From CBDCCV01 sp965215025 (lineage in GTDB: Bacteria; Bacteroidota; Rhodothermia; Rhodothermales; Salinibacteraceae): a stretch of DNA of 64,000 bases. The notes beneath the pieces are model-generated. The model worked only from the letters and a program-made list of their open reading frames with translations, made no database searches and was not told where the DNA came from. Made by a program: the position numbers and the translations under genes. Positions 8,005-15,599 of the stretch are shown here, piece by piece. The DNA is taken from contig CBDCCV010000002.1 in the NCBI GenBank assembly GCA_965215025.1, forward strand, positions 1,426,001 through 1,490,000, read 5' to 3'. Every line of letters starts with the position of its first letter. The first letter of the stretch is position 1.

Positions 8005-9753
8005 CTACTCGCTCGCAGCTTTCGCCACCATGAGCGTGAGGTCGTCGCTGAGCAGGTCGGGGCTTTGGGTGAAGGCGAAGACGTCGGCGTGGATGGCTTC
8101 GAGGAGGGCGCCGGCGCTTTCGGCGCGGTGCGCTTGGAGGCATTCGAGAAGGCGTGCCTCGCCGTACTCCTCCTCAGCGGCGCTCATGGCCTCGGTGACG
8201 CCGTCGGTGAAGAGGGCGAGCACGTCGCCTTGTTCGAGATGAACGCTGCCGCGCTCGTAGGACATCCCCTTCATCACGCCCAGGAGCAATCCGCCCGTTG
8301 AAAGCTCTTCGACGGCCCCACCCGTGCGGACGACGTACGGCGGGTTGTGGCCGGCGTTGACGTAGTCGAAGCTCCGCTTTTCGGGATCGTACAGGCCGTG
8401 GAAGAAGGTGATGAACTTGTCCGCGCCCGTGTTGCCGCAGATGACCTCGTTGATGCGCGCGGTGACGTCTTCGAGCGGGAGATCGGTCGAGAGGAGGGCG
8501 TGCACGCAGGCCTGCACGTTGGCCATGAGGAGTGCGGCCGGGACGCCCTTCCCCGTCACGTCGGCGATGACGAGGTAGAGGCGCCCGCCCGGCAAGGCGA
8601 TCACGTCGAAGTAGTCGCCGCCGACGGCGTGGCTCGGCGTGGCGCGCGCGGCGACTTCGAGGCCTTCCGCCGAGGGGATCTGGCGCGGGAGGAGCCGCTC
8701 CTGGATGTCGCGCGCCAGGCGCATCTCCTCCTCCATCCGCTCCTTCTCGATCTGCTCCTCGACCAAAAACGAGTTCTGGATAGAAGTGAAGGCGAGGTTG
8801 CCCAGGGCGTACAAGAACTCGACGTCGCCGGCGGCGTAGGGCGCGCCCGTCATCTTCGGGCCAAGGCAGAGCATAGCGCACGCCTTCCCCCGATGGCGGA
8901 TGGGGACGACGAGCGCGAGGCCCCGCTCGATGAGCGCCTGCTGCCCCGGCGTGGGCGCGTCGAGCGTGCCCAGGCGCGTGAGGTCGTTGTGGCTGCACAG
9001 GTCGGCGATCTCGTCCGTGGTGAGCGCGGGGCCGGCCAAGCCCTTTTGGGCGACGACGCGGAAGGGCGGCGCGTCCTCGCCCGAGCCGCCTGTGCGGCGC
9101 AGGAGGAAGGCGTGCTTCTGCACGAGCATCTGCCCCATGAGCGCAAACGAGAGCAGCTTGACCAGGCGCTGGCGCTCGACGGTGGCGTTGAACTCCTGCG
9201 AGAGGTCGAAGAGCGTGTTCAGCTCCTGCACCTTGGCGTCGAGGTCGCGGTTGGCCGTTTGCAGCTCGTCCACGAGGAGGGCGTTGTGCACCGCCGCCGA
9301 GGACATGTTCACGAGCGAGCGCATGAACTCCATCTCGGCCGGCGCGAACGCCTCGCCCGTGGCCTTTTTCCCAAGCGCGAGCCAGCCGATCTCCCGCTCA
9401 CCAAAGGCGATGGGCAGCGCCAGCGCCATGCCGCGCTCTTTCAGCGGCACGGGCACACTGTCGCCTTCGAGGACATCGCTGCCGGGGCGCTCCTTCACGT
9501 GCACCGTTTCATCTTTGGCGAAGCCGCCGCGCCCTTTGGCGACGGCCACGCGGCAGCCGCCTCCATCTTCACACACGAGCGCCGCTGCCTTGGGCACCAA
9601 GAGCTTGCTCATGGCCGTGAGCAGGAGGTTGCGCAGGACGAAGCCGAGGTCAAGCGACGCGCTCAGGAGGCGGCTCGTCTCGTAAAGCGCGCGCAGGTCG
9701 AAGCGCTCCGTGCGGGCGGCTTGCTGCGTTTCGGAGGGCGGGGGGGCAGCCAT
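8005..9753 (-). CDS. GAF-GAF-SpoIIE (PP2C) serine phosphatase
   Basis: A 582-residue sensor phosphatase. Two GAF domains (about residues 20-160 and 190-340) are joined by helices such as NRDLDAKVQELNTLFDLSQ. The linker EEEMRLARDIQERLLP leads into the PP2C/SpoIIE domain, with metal motifs VGGDYFD, DVTGKGVPAALLMA, YVNAGHNPP, LFTDGVTEA and LSDDLTLM. It probably dephosphorylates an anti-sigma-factor antagonist (STAS) in a partner-switching pathway. No STAS or RsbW-type kinase gene lies nearby. The start is placed at ATG 9753 (MAAPPPSE). An ATG at 9828 adds 25 residues that are translated heptamer repeat DNA (RYLPSTIYHH) and is less likely. The PycTM-like gene lies close downstream on the same strand. 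Confidence 0.88.
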   Translation of the reverse strand: MAAPPPSETQQAARTERFDLRALYETSRLLSASLDLGFVLRNLLLTAMSKLLVPKAAALVCEDGGGCRVAVAKGRGGFAKDETVHVKERPGSDVLEGDSVPVPLKERGMALALPIAFGEREIGWLALGKKATGEAFAPAEMEFMRSLVNMSSAAVHNALLVDELQTANRDLDAKVQELNTLFDLSQEFNATVERQRLVKLLSFALMGQMLVQKHAFLLRRTGGSGEDAPPFRVVAQKGLAGPALTTDEIADLCSHNDLTRLGTLDAPTPGQQALIERGLALVVPIRHRGKACAMLCLGPKMTGAPYAAGDVEFLYALGNLAFTSIQNSFLVEEQIEKERMEEEMRLARDIQERLLPRQIPSAEGLEVAARATPSHAVGGDYFDVIALPGGRLYLVIADVTGKGVPAALLMANVQACVHALLSTDLPLEDVTARINEVICGNTGADKFITFFHGLYDPEKRSFDYVNAGHNPPYVVRTGGAVEELSTGGLLLGVMKGMSYERGSVHLEQGDVLALFTDGVTEAMSAAEEEYGEARLLECLQAHRAESAGALLEAIHADVFAFTQSPDLLSDDLTLMVAKAASE

Positions 9754-9778
9754 TACGCGCGGGCCGGGGGCGTTGTGG

Positions 9779-9806
9779 TGATAGATAGTAGATGGTAGAT
9801 AGCGGA
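9779..9806. repeat. TAGA-type heptamer repeat at the phosphatase gene start
   Basis: Four degenerate 7-base units in a row (TGATAGA TAGTAGA TGGTAGA TAGCGGA), with a loosely complementary stretch (ATGATCTACGACC) at about 9826-9840. If translation of the SpoIIE gene began at 9828, this repeat would be coding. More probably it is a 5' untranslated element. Confidence 0.6.
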
Positions 9807-9877
9807 TCGTTTCGTCCGGAGCGCTCATGATCTACGACCCACGAAGCTCGCTCTTCGCCAAAAAGATACGACGCCGG

Positions 9878-10429
9878 CTATGCCTCGTCCAGGTGCACGA
9901 CCTCGGCCTCGCGCAGGCGGCCGCTTGCAAGATGCAGCCGCACGCACGTTTTCTGCCGATGAAAGCCCTGCCGCCCCGCTGCGCCGGGGTTCAAGAAGAG
10001 CATCCCGTCCAGGCTTTTCACCCGCTCGATGCGCAGGATGTGGCTGTGCCCGCAGATGAACACATTGGGCGGATTGGCGCGGAGTTTTTCTCCCATCCCT
10101 TGCTGCCAGTGCCCCGGCCGGCCGGCGATGTGCGTCATCCAAAAGCGCAGCCCTTCCGCCTCGAAGTGCTCGTGCTCGCCGGTGCGCTGCCGCACGTCGC
10201 GTCCGTCGATGTTGCCCCACACCGCGCACACGGGCGCGATCTGTTCGAGGCGGTCCAGGATCTCGGCGCGGCCCACGTCGCCCGCGTGAAGAATCAGATC
10301 GGCGCCGGCGAGGACTTCTTCGAGCGCGGGATGAAAGAAGCCGTGCGTGTCCGAAAGGATGCCGATGGTCACAGGGCCGGGGCGGAGCTGCGCAGAGGAG
10401 GCGTCCGAAAGAAACGCCCTCTTCCCCAC
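9878..10429 (-). CDS. YfcE/MJ0936-type metallophosphoesterase
   Basis: A 183-residue calcineurin-like phosphoesterase of the small YfcE/MJ0936 family. All metal motifs are present: SDTHG (about 26-30), HAGDVG (about 49), GNIDGRD (about 71), MTHIAG, GHSH (about 126) and NPGAAG (about 147). Such enzymes hydrolyse phosphodiesters in vitro; the natural substrate is usually unknown. The first 19 residues are unconserved, so a GTG at 10372 (VTIGILSDTHG) may be the real start. It lies 18 bp from the outer-membrane protein gene upstream, on the same strand. Confidence 0.87.
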   Translation of the reverse strand: MGKRAFLSDASSAQLRPGPVTIGILSDTHGFFHPALEEVLAGADLILHAGDVGRAEILDRLEQIAPVCAVWGNIDGRDVRQRTGEHEHFEAEGLRFWMTHIAGRPGHWQQGMGEKLRANPPNVFICGHSHILRIERVKSLDGMLFLNPGAAGRQGFHRQKTCVRLHLASGRLREAEVVHLDEA

Positions 10430-10447
10430 GCCCCGTTCCCCCTTCCC

Positions 10448-11434
10448 TCAGCGGATCATCAGACTGAGGCCGGCAGAGAGGCGCGTGCGCAGGGCGTCGC
10501 CGTCCTCGGAGGTCCACTGCTGGAGCGGCAGGCCCACGAAGGGGTTGACCTGAAAGCTCGGCCGGTTGTACTCGACGCCGGAGCGCAGCCAGACGACGCC
10601 CGACTGGTACGTGGTGGTGAGCGGCGGCGCGGCCGGCGCCTCGTCGGCGTTGGGGGCAGGGCTGGCCTCGGAGGCGGAGGCCTCGAAGAGGTCGTACTCG
10701 CCGCCCTCGGCCAGGAGCGTGAGGGAGACGTTGCTCCCGGCCGGGTCGAAGCGGAGGTCATAGCTGAACATGGCGTGCAGCTCCCAGCCCATCACGCGCG
10801 TGCGCACCACGTCGAAGTTGGCCGGCGGGTCCCCGGCGTTCATAGCGCCATCGGCCTCGTGGCGGGTGCGGACCCAGCGGTCGTAGCCCATACGCACGCG
10901 GCGCACGCCCAGGGCCAAGTCGTTCGACACCCAAGGCCTCAAAGGCGTGGTGAAGAGGAAGGCGGCGTCCATCTGCGGGAAGCCTACCAGCCCGTCGGAG
11001 GCCGGGTCCACGGCCAGGCGGAAGGCGTAGTCGGTCTCCTCGGCGAACTCGTAGTATTTCAGGACGATCCAGCTTACCGAGAGCGTGCGGCCGGTGCGCC
11101 CGCCGGAGGCGTCCACCACGGCGCCGAGGTCAAGCTGCTGCGCCAGCTGGTAGTCGAACCGGAAGCTAAAGCCGAGCGGGTCAACCGACGGCGCGCCCTC
11201 GTCCTGCAAGGCGCCGGAGGAAGGCCGGTAAGCCACCTCGCCGCTGAAGGCGTAGCCGTCAAAGAATACGCGCCGCGCCGTCTCGCCTCGGTAAAAGGCG
11301 TCGTGCGCCAGGAACGGCTGCTGGGCGGCGGCCGGCTGCGGCAGGACCGCCGCCGCCGTGCAGGCTGCCAGAGCCGCAAGCAGCCCAAGACCGATCCATC
11401 TCGGCGTGTGGCGTGCCAGGCGTGATGAACGCAT
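10448..11434 (-). CDS. predicted outer-membrane beta-barrel protein
   Basis: A 328-residue exported protein. The N-terminus is basic, followed by a hydrophobic stretch (WIGLGLLAALAACTAAAVL) and an AQA-like cleavage region (PAAAQQP), so a signal peptide is likely. The mature part consists of alternating hydrophobic/polar strands with aromatic girdles (GFSFRFDYQLAQQLDLGAVV, WELHAMFSYDLRFD), as in small outer-membrane barrels. A proline- and acid-rich loop (SPAPNADEAPAAPP) sits near residue 250. The final strand RLSAGLSLMIR is amphipathic but lacks the usual terminal aromatic residue. No family could be named. It precedes the YfcE-like gene, probably cotranscribed. Confidence 0.65.
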   Translation of the reverse strand: MRSSRLARHTPRWIGLGLLAALAACTAAAVLPQPAAAQQPFLAHDAFYRGETARRVFFDGYAFSGEVAYRPSSGALQDEGAPSVDPLGFSFRFDYQLAQQLDLGAVVDASGGRTGRTLSVSWIVLKYYEFAEETDYAFRLAVDPASDGLVGFPQMDAAFLFTTPLRPWVSNDLALGVRRVRMGYDRWVRTRHEADGAMNAGDPPANFDVVRTRVMGWELHAMFSYDLRFDPAGSNVSLTLLAEGGEYDLFEASASEASPAPNADEAPAAPPLTTTYQSGVVWLRSGVEYNRPSFQVNPFVGLPLQQWTSEDGDALRTRLSAGLSLMIR

Positions 11435-11628
11435 ACGCCGCTCCGGTGAGTGGCTGATAGCGTGAGACCTCCTCCCCTCCCGAACCTTCCCCTAAGAAAT
11501 TAAGAGCGCGACGCAGACGCTTCCACGTCACCCTTCTAAACATACGCCTCGTTGCCGTCAAAGTAAACTAACGGTTAAGACGCCGCGCCGGAAGCGCATA
11601 GCACTCTGCGCCGAAGGCGCAAGCCTGC
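11435..11628. other. intergenic, upstream of the outer-membrane protein gene
   Basis: A 194-bp gap, relatively A/T-rich in the middle (CTAAGAAATTAAG; AAAGTAAACTAACGG), where the promoter for the outer-membrane protein gene would lie. A UUCG-type hairpin (TGCGCC-TTC-GGCGCA read on the minus strand, 11607-11621) follows the UPF0173 stop by about 8 bases and may stop transcription, although no U-tract follows. Confidence 0.4.
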
Positions 11629-12309
11629 TTACAGCTGCAGTGCCGTGTCCGGTTCCACGACCTCGGTTTGGTAGCCGGCCTCGGAGCAGCGGCTCTTCCA
11701 CTCGTCGAGGTCCGTCTCGATGGGCGGGAACGTGTTGTAGTGGACGGGGAGGATCTGCGCGGGCTTCACCATCTCCGCCGCGCGCAGCGCGCCGTCGAAG
11801 CCCATCGTAAAGCAGTCGCCGATGGGGAAGACGGCCAGGTCCACGTCAAAGTCGCCCCCGATCCACTCCATCTCCGCAAAGGGCGCCGTGTCGCCGGCGT
11901 TGTAGATGGTTGTGTTCTCGATCTCGAGCAGGTGGCCGGTAGGAACGCCGCCGTAAGAGCCGTCCGGGAAGGAGGAGGAGTGCCGCGCGTGCGTGGCCGT
12001 GACGCGCCCCCAGTCGAACGCCGCCGTGCCGCCCTCGTTGAGCGGCTGCACGTTCTCGTGGCCGTGCTCCTGCCCCAGGCGCTGCACGATCTCGAAGCCG
12101 GCAATCACCAGCGGATCGGCCTCCTCGACAAAGGCGGGCGTGTCGCCCCAGTGGTCGAAGTGCGCGTGCGTGAGGAGGATCACGTCCGGGTCGAGGTCCT
12201 CGGGCGCCGTCTCGGTGTGGGGGTTGTCGGTGAGGAAGGGATCAACGAGGATCGTCGTGCCCTGCGTCTCGATCTGAAAGGCGGAGTGGCCGAAGTAGGT
12301 GAGCTTCAT
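11629..12309 (-). CDS. UPF0173-type metal-dependent hydrolase (MBL fold)
   Basis: A 226-residue UlaG-like metallo-beta-lactamase-fold hydrolase of the UPF0173 family, of the usual length. It starts MKLTYFGHSAFQIE, continues ILVDPFLTDNP, and has the metal site THAHFDHWGD (about 47-56), ATHARHSSSFPDGSYGG (about 108), YNAGDTAPF (about 138) and PVHYNTFPPIETD near the C-terminus. The physiological substrate of the family is not established. It is the third MBL-fold enzyme within 12 kb, but from a different subfamily than the other two, so this is not a local duplication. Confidence 0.9.
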   Translation of the reverse strand: MKLTYFGHSAFQIETQGTTILVDPFLTDNPHTETAPEDLDPDVILLTHAHFDHWGDTPAFVEEADPLVIAGFEIVQRLGQEHGHENVQPLNEGGTAAFDWGRVTATHARHSSSFPDGSYGGVPTGHLLEIENTTIYNAGDTAPFAEMEWIGGDFDVDLAVFPIGDCFTMGFDGALRAAEMVKPAQILPVHYNTFPPIETDLDEWKSRCSEAGYQTEVVEPDTALQL

Positions 12310-12434
12310 GTGGAGGCCTCTCTATGGCGGTGTCTGTGCGGGCGATGCGTGCGTCCTCCTTAACGCGGCGCCGGGCGGGGGTGGTTTCAGAGAGGCGCGG
12401 CGCGTTGGAACGTGTTCACGTTTGCATCAGGCGC

Positions 12435-13811
12435 TTAGCGCTCAACACTCAGCACGCGGAACCCGTGCGGCTCCAACTCCAGCGCCTCGCCGGCGTCCAT
12501 TTCGCCGCCGCCGTTCAAGACATCCGTGAGCACGGCGCCTTGGCGCGCATCGGGGAGCGACACGGTGGCGGCCTCGTCGCGCACGTTCACGGCTACGAGG
12601 ACGCTTTCGCCATCGGCCACCCGCTCGAACAGGGCGGCGCCGTCTTCGACGCTCAAAGCCTCCAGTTCGCCGTCGCGCAGGGCGGCGCTCCGGTCGTAGA
12701 GGTTGAGGAGGTTTTTGTAGAACGTGCGCAGCTCCGGGTTCTGCGTCCAGTCGATGGGCGACTTGTCGAAAAAGCCGTCGTCCTCGCTCACGCCCACCTC
12801 CTGGCCGTTGTAGAGGAGCGGCACGCCGGGGACGGTGAGCATCAAGACGGCGGCGGCCTTCGAGCCTTGGAGGCCGTCGAAGAGGACGGGCGGCGGCGCG
12901 TCCCAGGCCGTCTCGTCGTGGTTGGTGATGAAGCGCAGGCGCAGGGCCTCTTCGGGAAACGCCTCGTCCTGTTCTTCGATCAGGTCGAAGAACGCTCCAA
13001 GAGGGGCGCCCTCCCACACGTCTTTGAGCGTCCCGTACAGCTCCCACGAGTACGTCAGGTCGAAGCCGTGGCGGTGCAGGGCCGGGTCCTCGCCCTCGGC
13101 CAGCATCATCACGGGCTTAACGGCGCGCACCTCCTCGATGGCCGCCTCCCAGAAGTCGAGCGGCACTTCTTCGGCCACGTCGCAGCGGTAGCCGTCGATG
13201 CCGAACTCCTCAACCCAGTACACCATCGCGCGCGTCATCTCGGCGCGGAGGGCATCGCTGTCGTAGTTCAGGTCGGCCACGTCGGTCCAGTCCGTGCCTT
13301 CGGGGTGGACGATCTCGCCGTCGGCGCCGGTGGTGTACCACTCCGGGTGCTCTTCGACCCAGGCGTTGTCCCAGGCCGTGTGGTTAGCCACGAGGTCGAT
13401 GATGAGGTGCATCCCGCGCGCGTGCACCGAGTCCACGAGCGCGCGGAAGTCCTCTTCCGTCCCAAAGCGCGGGTTCACGCCGAAGTAGTCCTGCACGGCG
13501 TAGGGCGAGCCGAGTTCGCCTTTTCTGCGCTCTTCGCCGACGGGGTGGATGGGCATGAGCCAGAGCGTGGTCACGCCCAGCTCCTGGAGTTCGCCCAGGC
13601 GCGGGATCATGGCCTGGAAGGTGCCCTCGGGCGTAAAGTCGCGCACGAAGACTTCGTAGACGACGGCGTCGTCTACCCAATCGGGCCGCACGGCGTTTTC
13701 CGATGGCGGCTCCGCTACGGCGGCGTCGCCCTCGGCGGCTTCGGACGCGCACCCCGACCACAGCATCAGGGACGCGAGGAGAAGAGCAAAGGCGGGCTGC
13801 GCGAGTCGCAT
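12435..13811 (-). CDS. GH13 alpha-amylase-family lipoprotein
   Basis: A 458-residue glycoside hydrolase of clan GH-H. A lipobox (LMLWSG-C21) predicts a lipid-anchored envelope protein. The (beta/alpha)8 barrel has the four conserved regions: DLVANH (about 139-144), GYRCDVAEEV with the nucleophile Asp near 211, MLAEGED with the acid Glu near 239, and FITNHDE near 294-300. A short C-terminal beta domain follows (SVLVAVNVRDEAATVSLP). It should cleave alpha-glucans or maltooligosaccharides arriving at the cell surface or periplasm. The EEP-hydrolase gene lies upstream on the same strand. LacI-type operator-like boxes further upstream could control both. Confidence 0.9.
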   Translation of the reverse strand: MRLAQPAFALLLASLMLWSGCASEAAEGDAAVAEPPSENAVRPDWVDDAVVYEVFVRDFTPEGTFQAMIPRLGELQELGVTTLWLMPIHPVGEERRKGELGSPYAVQDYFGVNPRFGTEEDFRALVDSVHARGMHLIIDLVANHTAWDNAWVEEHPEWYTTGADGEIVHPEGTDWTDVADLNYDSDALRAEMTRAMVYWVEEFGIDGYRCDVAEEVPLDFWEAAIEEVRAVKPVMMLAEGEDPALHRHGFDLTYSWELYGTLKDVWEGAPLGAFFDLIEEQDEAFPEEALRLRFITNHDETAWDAPPPVLFDGLQGSKAAAVLMLTVPGVPLLYNGQEVGVSEDDGFFDKSPIDWTQNPELRTFYKNLLNLYDRSAALRDGELEALSVEDGAALFERVADGESVLVAVNVRDEAATVSLPDARQGAVLTDVLNGGGEMDAGEALELEPHGFRVLSVER

Positions 13812-13877
13812 AAACGTGTCCGGTCTGATGAGAAGAGAGAGTGGCTTTCAGGTGGAGATCCGGGCGAAAGAAGAGCG

Positions 13878-14768
13878 CTACTCGGGGATCACCACCTCGG
13901 CCAGGACGGGGAGGTGATCCGAGGGGAAGCGCCCCTCTTTGAACGTGTCGGTGAGGATGCCGTGCCGGAGCACGCGCACGCCGCCGGCGGTGAAGACGAA
14001 GTCGATGCGGCGGCCCGGCTCGATCTCCTCGAAGCCGTTCCACGTCGAGCGCGGGCCGTGATGGCCGTGTTCAGAAGTTTCGATGGCGTCCCGCAGCGCC
14101 GGCCCCTCGCCGGTTTCGGAGACGAGCGCGCGGTACGGCGCCTCGTCCGGCGTGGCGTTGAAGTCGCCCGTGACGACGGCGGGCGCGCCCTCGGCGATCT
14201 CCATGATGCGGCGGCGCAAGAGGTGGGCGCTCTCCTCGCGGGCCGTTTCGCCCCGGTGGTCGAAGTGCGTGTTGAAGTGAAAAAACGTGCGGCCCGTGGC
14301 GCGGTCCTCGAAGCGCCCCCAGGTGACGATGCGCGGGAGCGCCGCGTCCCAGCCCACGCTTGCCTTTTCGTCGGGCGTCTCCGAAAGCCAGAACGTGCCG
14401 TGATCCAGCAGCCGGAGCCGCTCGGTGCGGTAGAAGATGGCGCTGTACTCGTCCGCCGCGTCGCCTGAGGCGCGCGGCTCGCCGAACCACTCGAAGCCCG
14501 GAAGCCGCTCCGTGAGGTCCTCGATCATCCCTTGCTGCGCCTCCTGCACGCCCACGAGGTCGGCCCCGTGAAAGCCAATGACGCTCGCCGCCATGTCCTT
14601 GCGATGGGGCCAAGCGTCGGCGCTGTCGGCGGGCGTGTTGAGGCGGAGGTTGAAGGCCATCACGCGCAAGGACGCCGCCGCAGTCGTGTCGCCGGAGGCT
14701 CCGTGCTGCGCTGAGGCGGTGGAGGCTGTGCCCAAAACCATGAGCGAGAGAAGAGCGAGAAACGGCAT
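13878..14768 (-). CDS. secreted endonuclease/exonuclease/phosphatase-family hydrolase
   Basis: A 296-residue exported member of the DNase I-like EEP superfamily. The ATG at 14768 gives a clean signal peptide (MPFLALLSLMVLGTASTASA, then Q). A longer in-frame reading upstream begins with unconserved basic sequence. Motifs are VMAFNLRLNT, VGVQEAQ (catalytic Glu), FFHFNTHFDHRG, VVTGDFNATP and the terminal PSDHLPVLAEV. Homologues with this layout act on phosphodiesters or inositol/sugar phosphates outside the cytoplasm; the substrate here is unknown. It is the first gene of a leftward pair with the GH13 lipoprotein, 66 bp apart. Confidence 0.85.
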   Translation of the reverse strand: MPFLALLSLMVLGTASTASAQHGASGDTTAAASLRVMAFNLRLNTPADSADAWPHRKDMAASVIGFHGADLVGVQEAQQGMIEDLTERLPGFEWFGEPRASGDAADEYSAIFYRTERLRLLDHGTFWLSETPDEKASVGWDAALPRIVTWGRFEDRATGRTFFHFNTHFDHRGETAREESAHLLRRRIMEIAEGAPAVVTGDFNATPDEAPYRALVSETGEGPALRDAIETSEHGHHGPRSTWNGFEEIEPGRRIDFVFTAGGVRVLRHGILTDTFKEGRFPSDHLPVLAEVVIPE

Positions 14769-14881
14769 GACGGCAGATTCTTCTGTGCAATCCGGTAGGG
14801 GCGCTCTCCCAAAGATATTCGCCCGCCCATACGGATGCCAGCGGACGTCAGGCCTTGGCCTGCGGCTCGTTCTTCCGGTGC

Positions 14882-14922
14882 GGAAGCGCTTTCGATTAAG
14901 TTTATGTTTTAAAAGCGCTTCC
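14882..14922. promoter_or_regulatory. pair of LacI/CcpA-type operator-like boxes
   Basis: Two boxes with the palindromic core AAGCGCTT (14884-14891 and 14913-14920), 29 bp centre to centre. Together they also form a perfect 11-bp inverted repeat (GGAAGCGCTTT ... AAAGCGCTTCC) around an A/T-rich spacer. The core with a central CG and flanking A/T resembles LacI-family operators and cre sites. They lie 114-154 bp upstream of the EEP-hydrolase start and 91-131 bp upstream of the divergent zinc-ribbon gene, so either or both could be regulated. No LacI-type regulator gene is in the window. Confidence 0.45.
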
Positions 14923-15012
14923 ATTTTCTACCGGGCCGACCCGGTGGATTTTTTGCTCGTAAGGGAGGGCGAACGCAGATGAGTTTCTTCACCAGCAACC
15001 GGACCAAACCGC

Positions 15013-15195
15013 ATGAGACACACCGCAAAGAAATGGCTCAACCGCCTGGGCCGCTTTTCGCAGACGATCAACGGCGGCGGCTACGTCATCCACCGCGAGT
15101 GCCCGCACTGCCGCCAGCACACGCCCTGGATCACGCGCGCGCTGCGCGGCTTCTACCGCTGCACGCGCTGCGGCCAGAACCCCCTCGACGGCTGA
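15013..15195 (+). CDS. zinc-ribbon microprotein
   Basis: A 60-residue basic protein with two Cys pairs, CPHC (about residues 30-33) and CTRC (about 50-53), 16 residues apart: the spacing of a treble-clef or zinc-ribbon knuckle. The N-terminus (RHTAKKWLNRLGRFSQTINGG) is positively charged and could bind nucleic acid. It stands alone, divergent from the EEP-hydrolase gene, with C-rich and G-rich tracts downstream (15235-15261) that could pair. Codon use matches the surrounding genes, which supports expression. Function unknown. Confidence 0.6.
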   Translation: MRHTAKKWLNRLGRFSQTINGGGYVIHRECPHCRQHTPWITRALRGFYRCTRCGQNPLDG

Positions 15196-15365
15196 TCTTT
15201 TTTCCCTCTTTGGCAGCAAAGATCAACCCTCCCGCCCCCCGCTCTGAAAGAAGACGGGGGGTTCGCTATTTCGGTCTCTCGGTTTTGCTCAACGTCGGCG
15301 CGAACCTCCCCTATACGTGACTCGTTCACGGGGCGTCATCGCGTGAATCCTTAGCCGATCCTGCT

Positions 15366-15596
15366 ATGGACGCCCCCTACGAAGTCACGACGGACCAGGA
15401 CAGCATCGTCATCCGCCTGCCGCGCGACTTCGCCGATGCGGAGGCGCTGGCTCAGTTCCTCGACCTGCTCGATATGCAGGCCATCCGGCAGAAGAGCCAG
15501 CTTTCAGACGCCGAGGCTGCACAGCTTGCCACCGAGGTCAAGCAAGATGCCTGGGCGCGCGTGCGCCACCTCTTTGAGATCCCCGCCGAGGAGTAA
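15366..15596 (+). CDS. putative antitoxin of a PIN-domain toxin-antitoxin pair
   Basis: A 76-residue acidic protein directly upstream of a PIN-domain gene, with 3 bp between stop and start. It begins with a short beta-strand segment (YEVTTDQDSIVIRLP) and continues as helices (AEALAQFLDLLDMQAIRQKSQLSD). The size, charge, order and spacing are typical of antitoxins, but no named DNA-binding family is evident. Antitoxin assignment is by context. Confidence 0.6.
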   Translation: MDAPYEVTTDQDSIVIRLPRDFADAEALAQFLDLLDMQAIRQKSQLSDAEAAQLATEVKQDAWARVRHLFEIPAEE

Positions 15597-15599
15597 GCT

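Noticed and set aside
8347..9798. Plus-strand open frame opposite the SpoIIE phosphatase
   Set aside because: The minus-strand protein has complete GAF and PP2C motifs; the opposite reading is a composition artefact with no recognisable domain.
7000..10000. Search for a Pycsar cyclase, CBASS nucleotidyltransferase or other defence gene beside the PycTM-like protein
   Set aside because: The flanking genes are alternative GlmU, a phosphatase and a phosphoesterase; none has a class III cyclase or CD-NTase motif, so no full system is claimed.
1154..12309. Three MBL-fold genes considered as a duplicated cluster
   Set aside because: They belong to three separate subfamilies (beta-CASP, NAPE-PLD-like, UPF0173) with different lengths and motifs, so proximity is probably chance.
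12324..14468. Plus-strand open frame of over 700 codons opposite GH13 and EEP genes
   Set aside because: Both minus-strand genes have intact catalytic motifs; the antisense frame spans both and the gap between them, as expected from G+C bias.
14979..15320. Overlapping longer plus-strand frame covering the zinc-ribbon gene
   Set aside because: Its translation is proline- and arginine-rich without motifs; the frame with paired cysteines is preferred.
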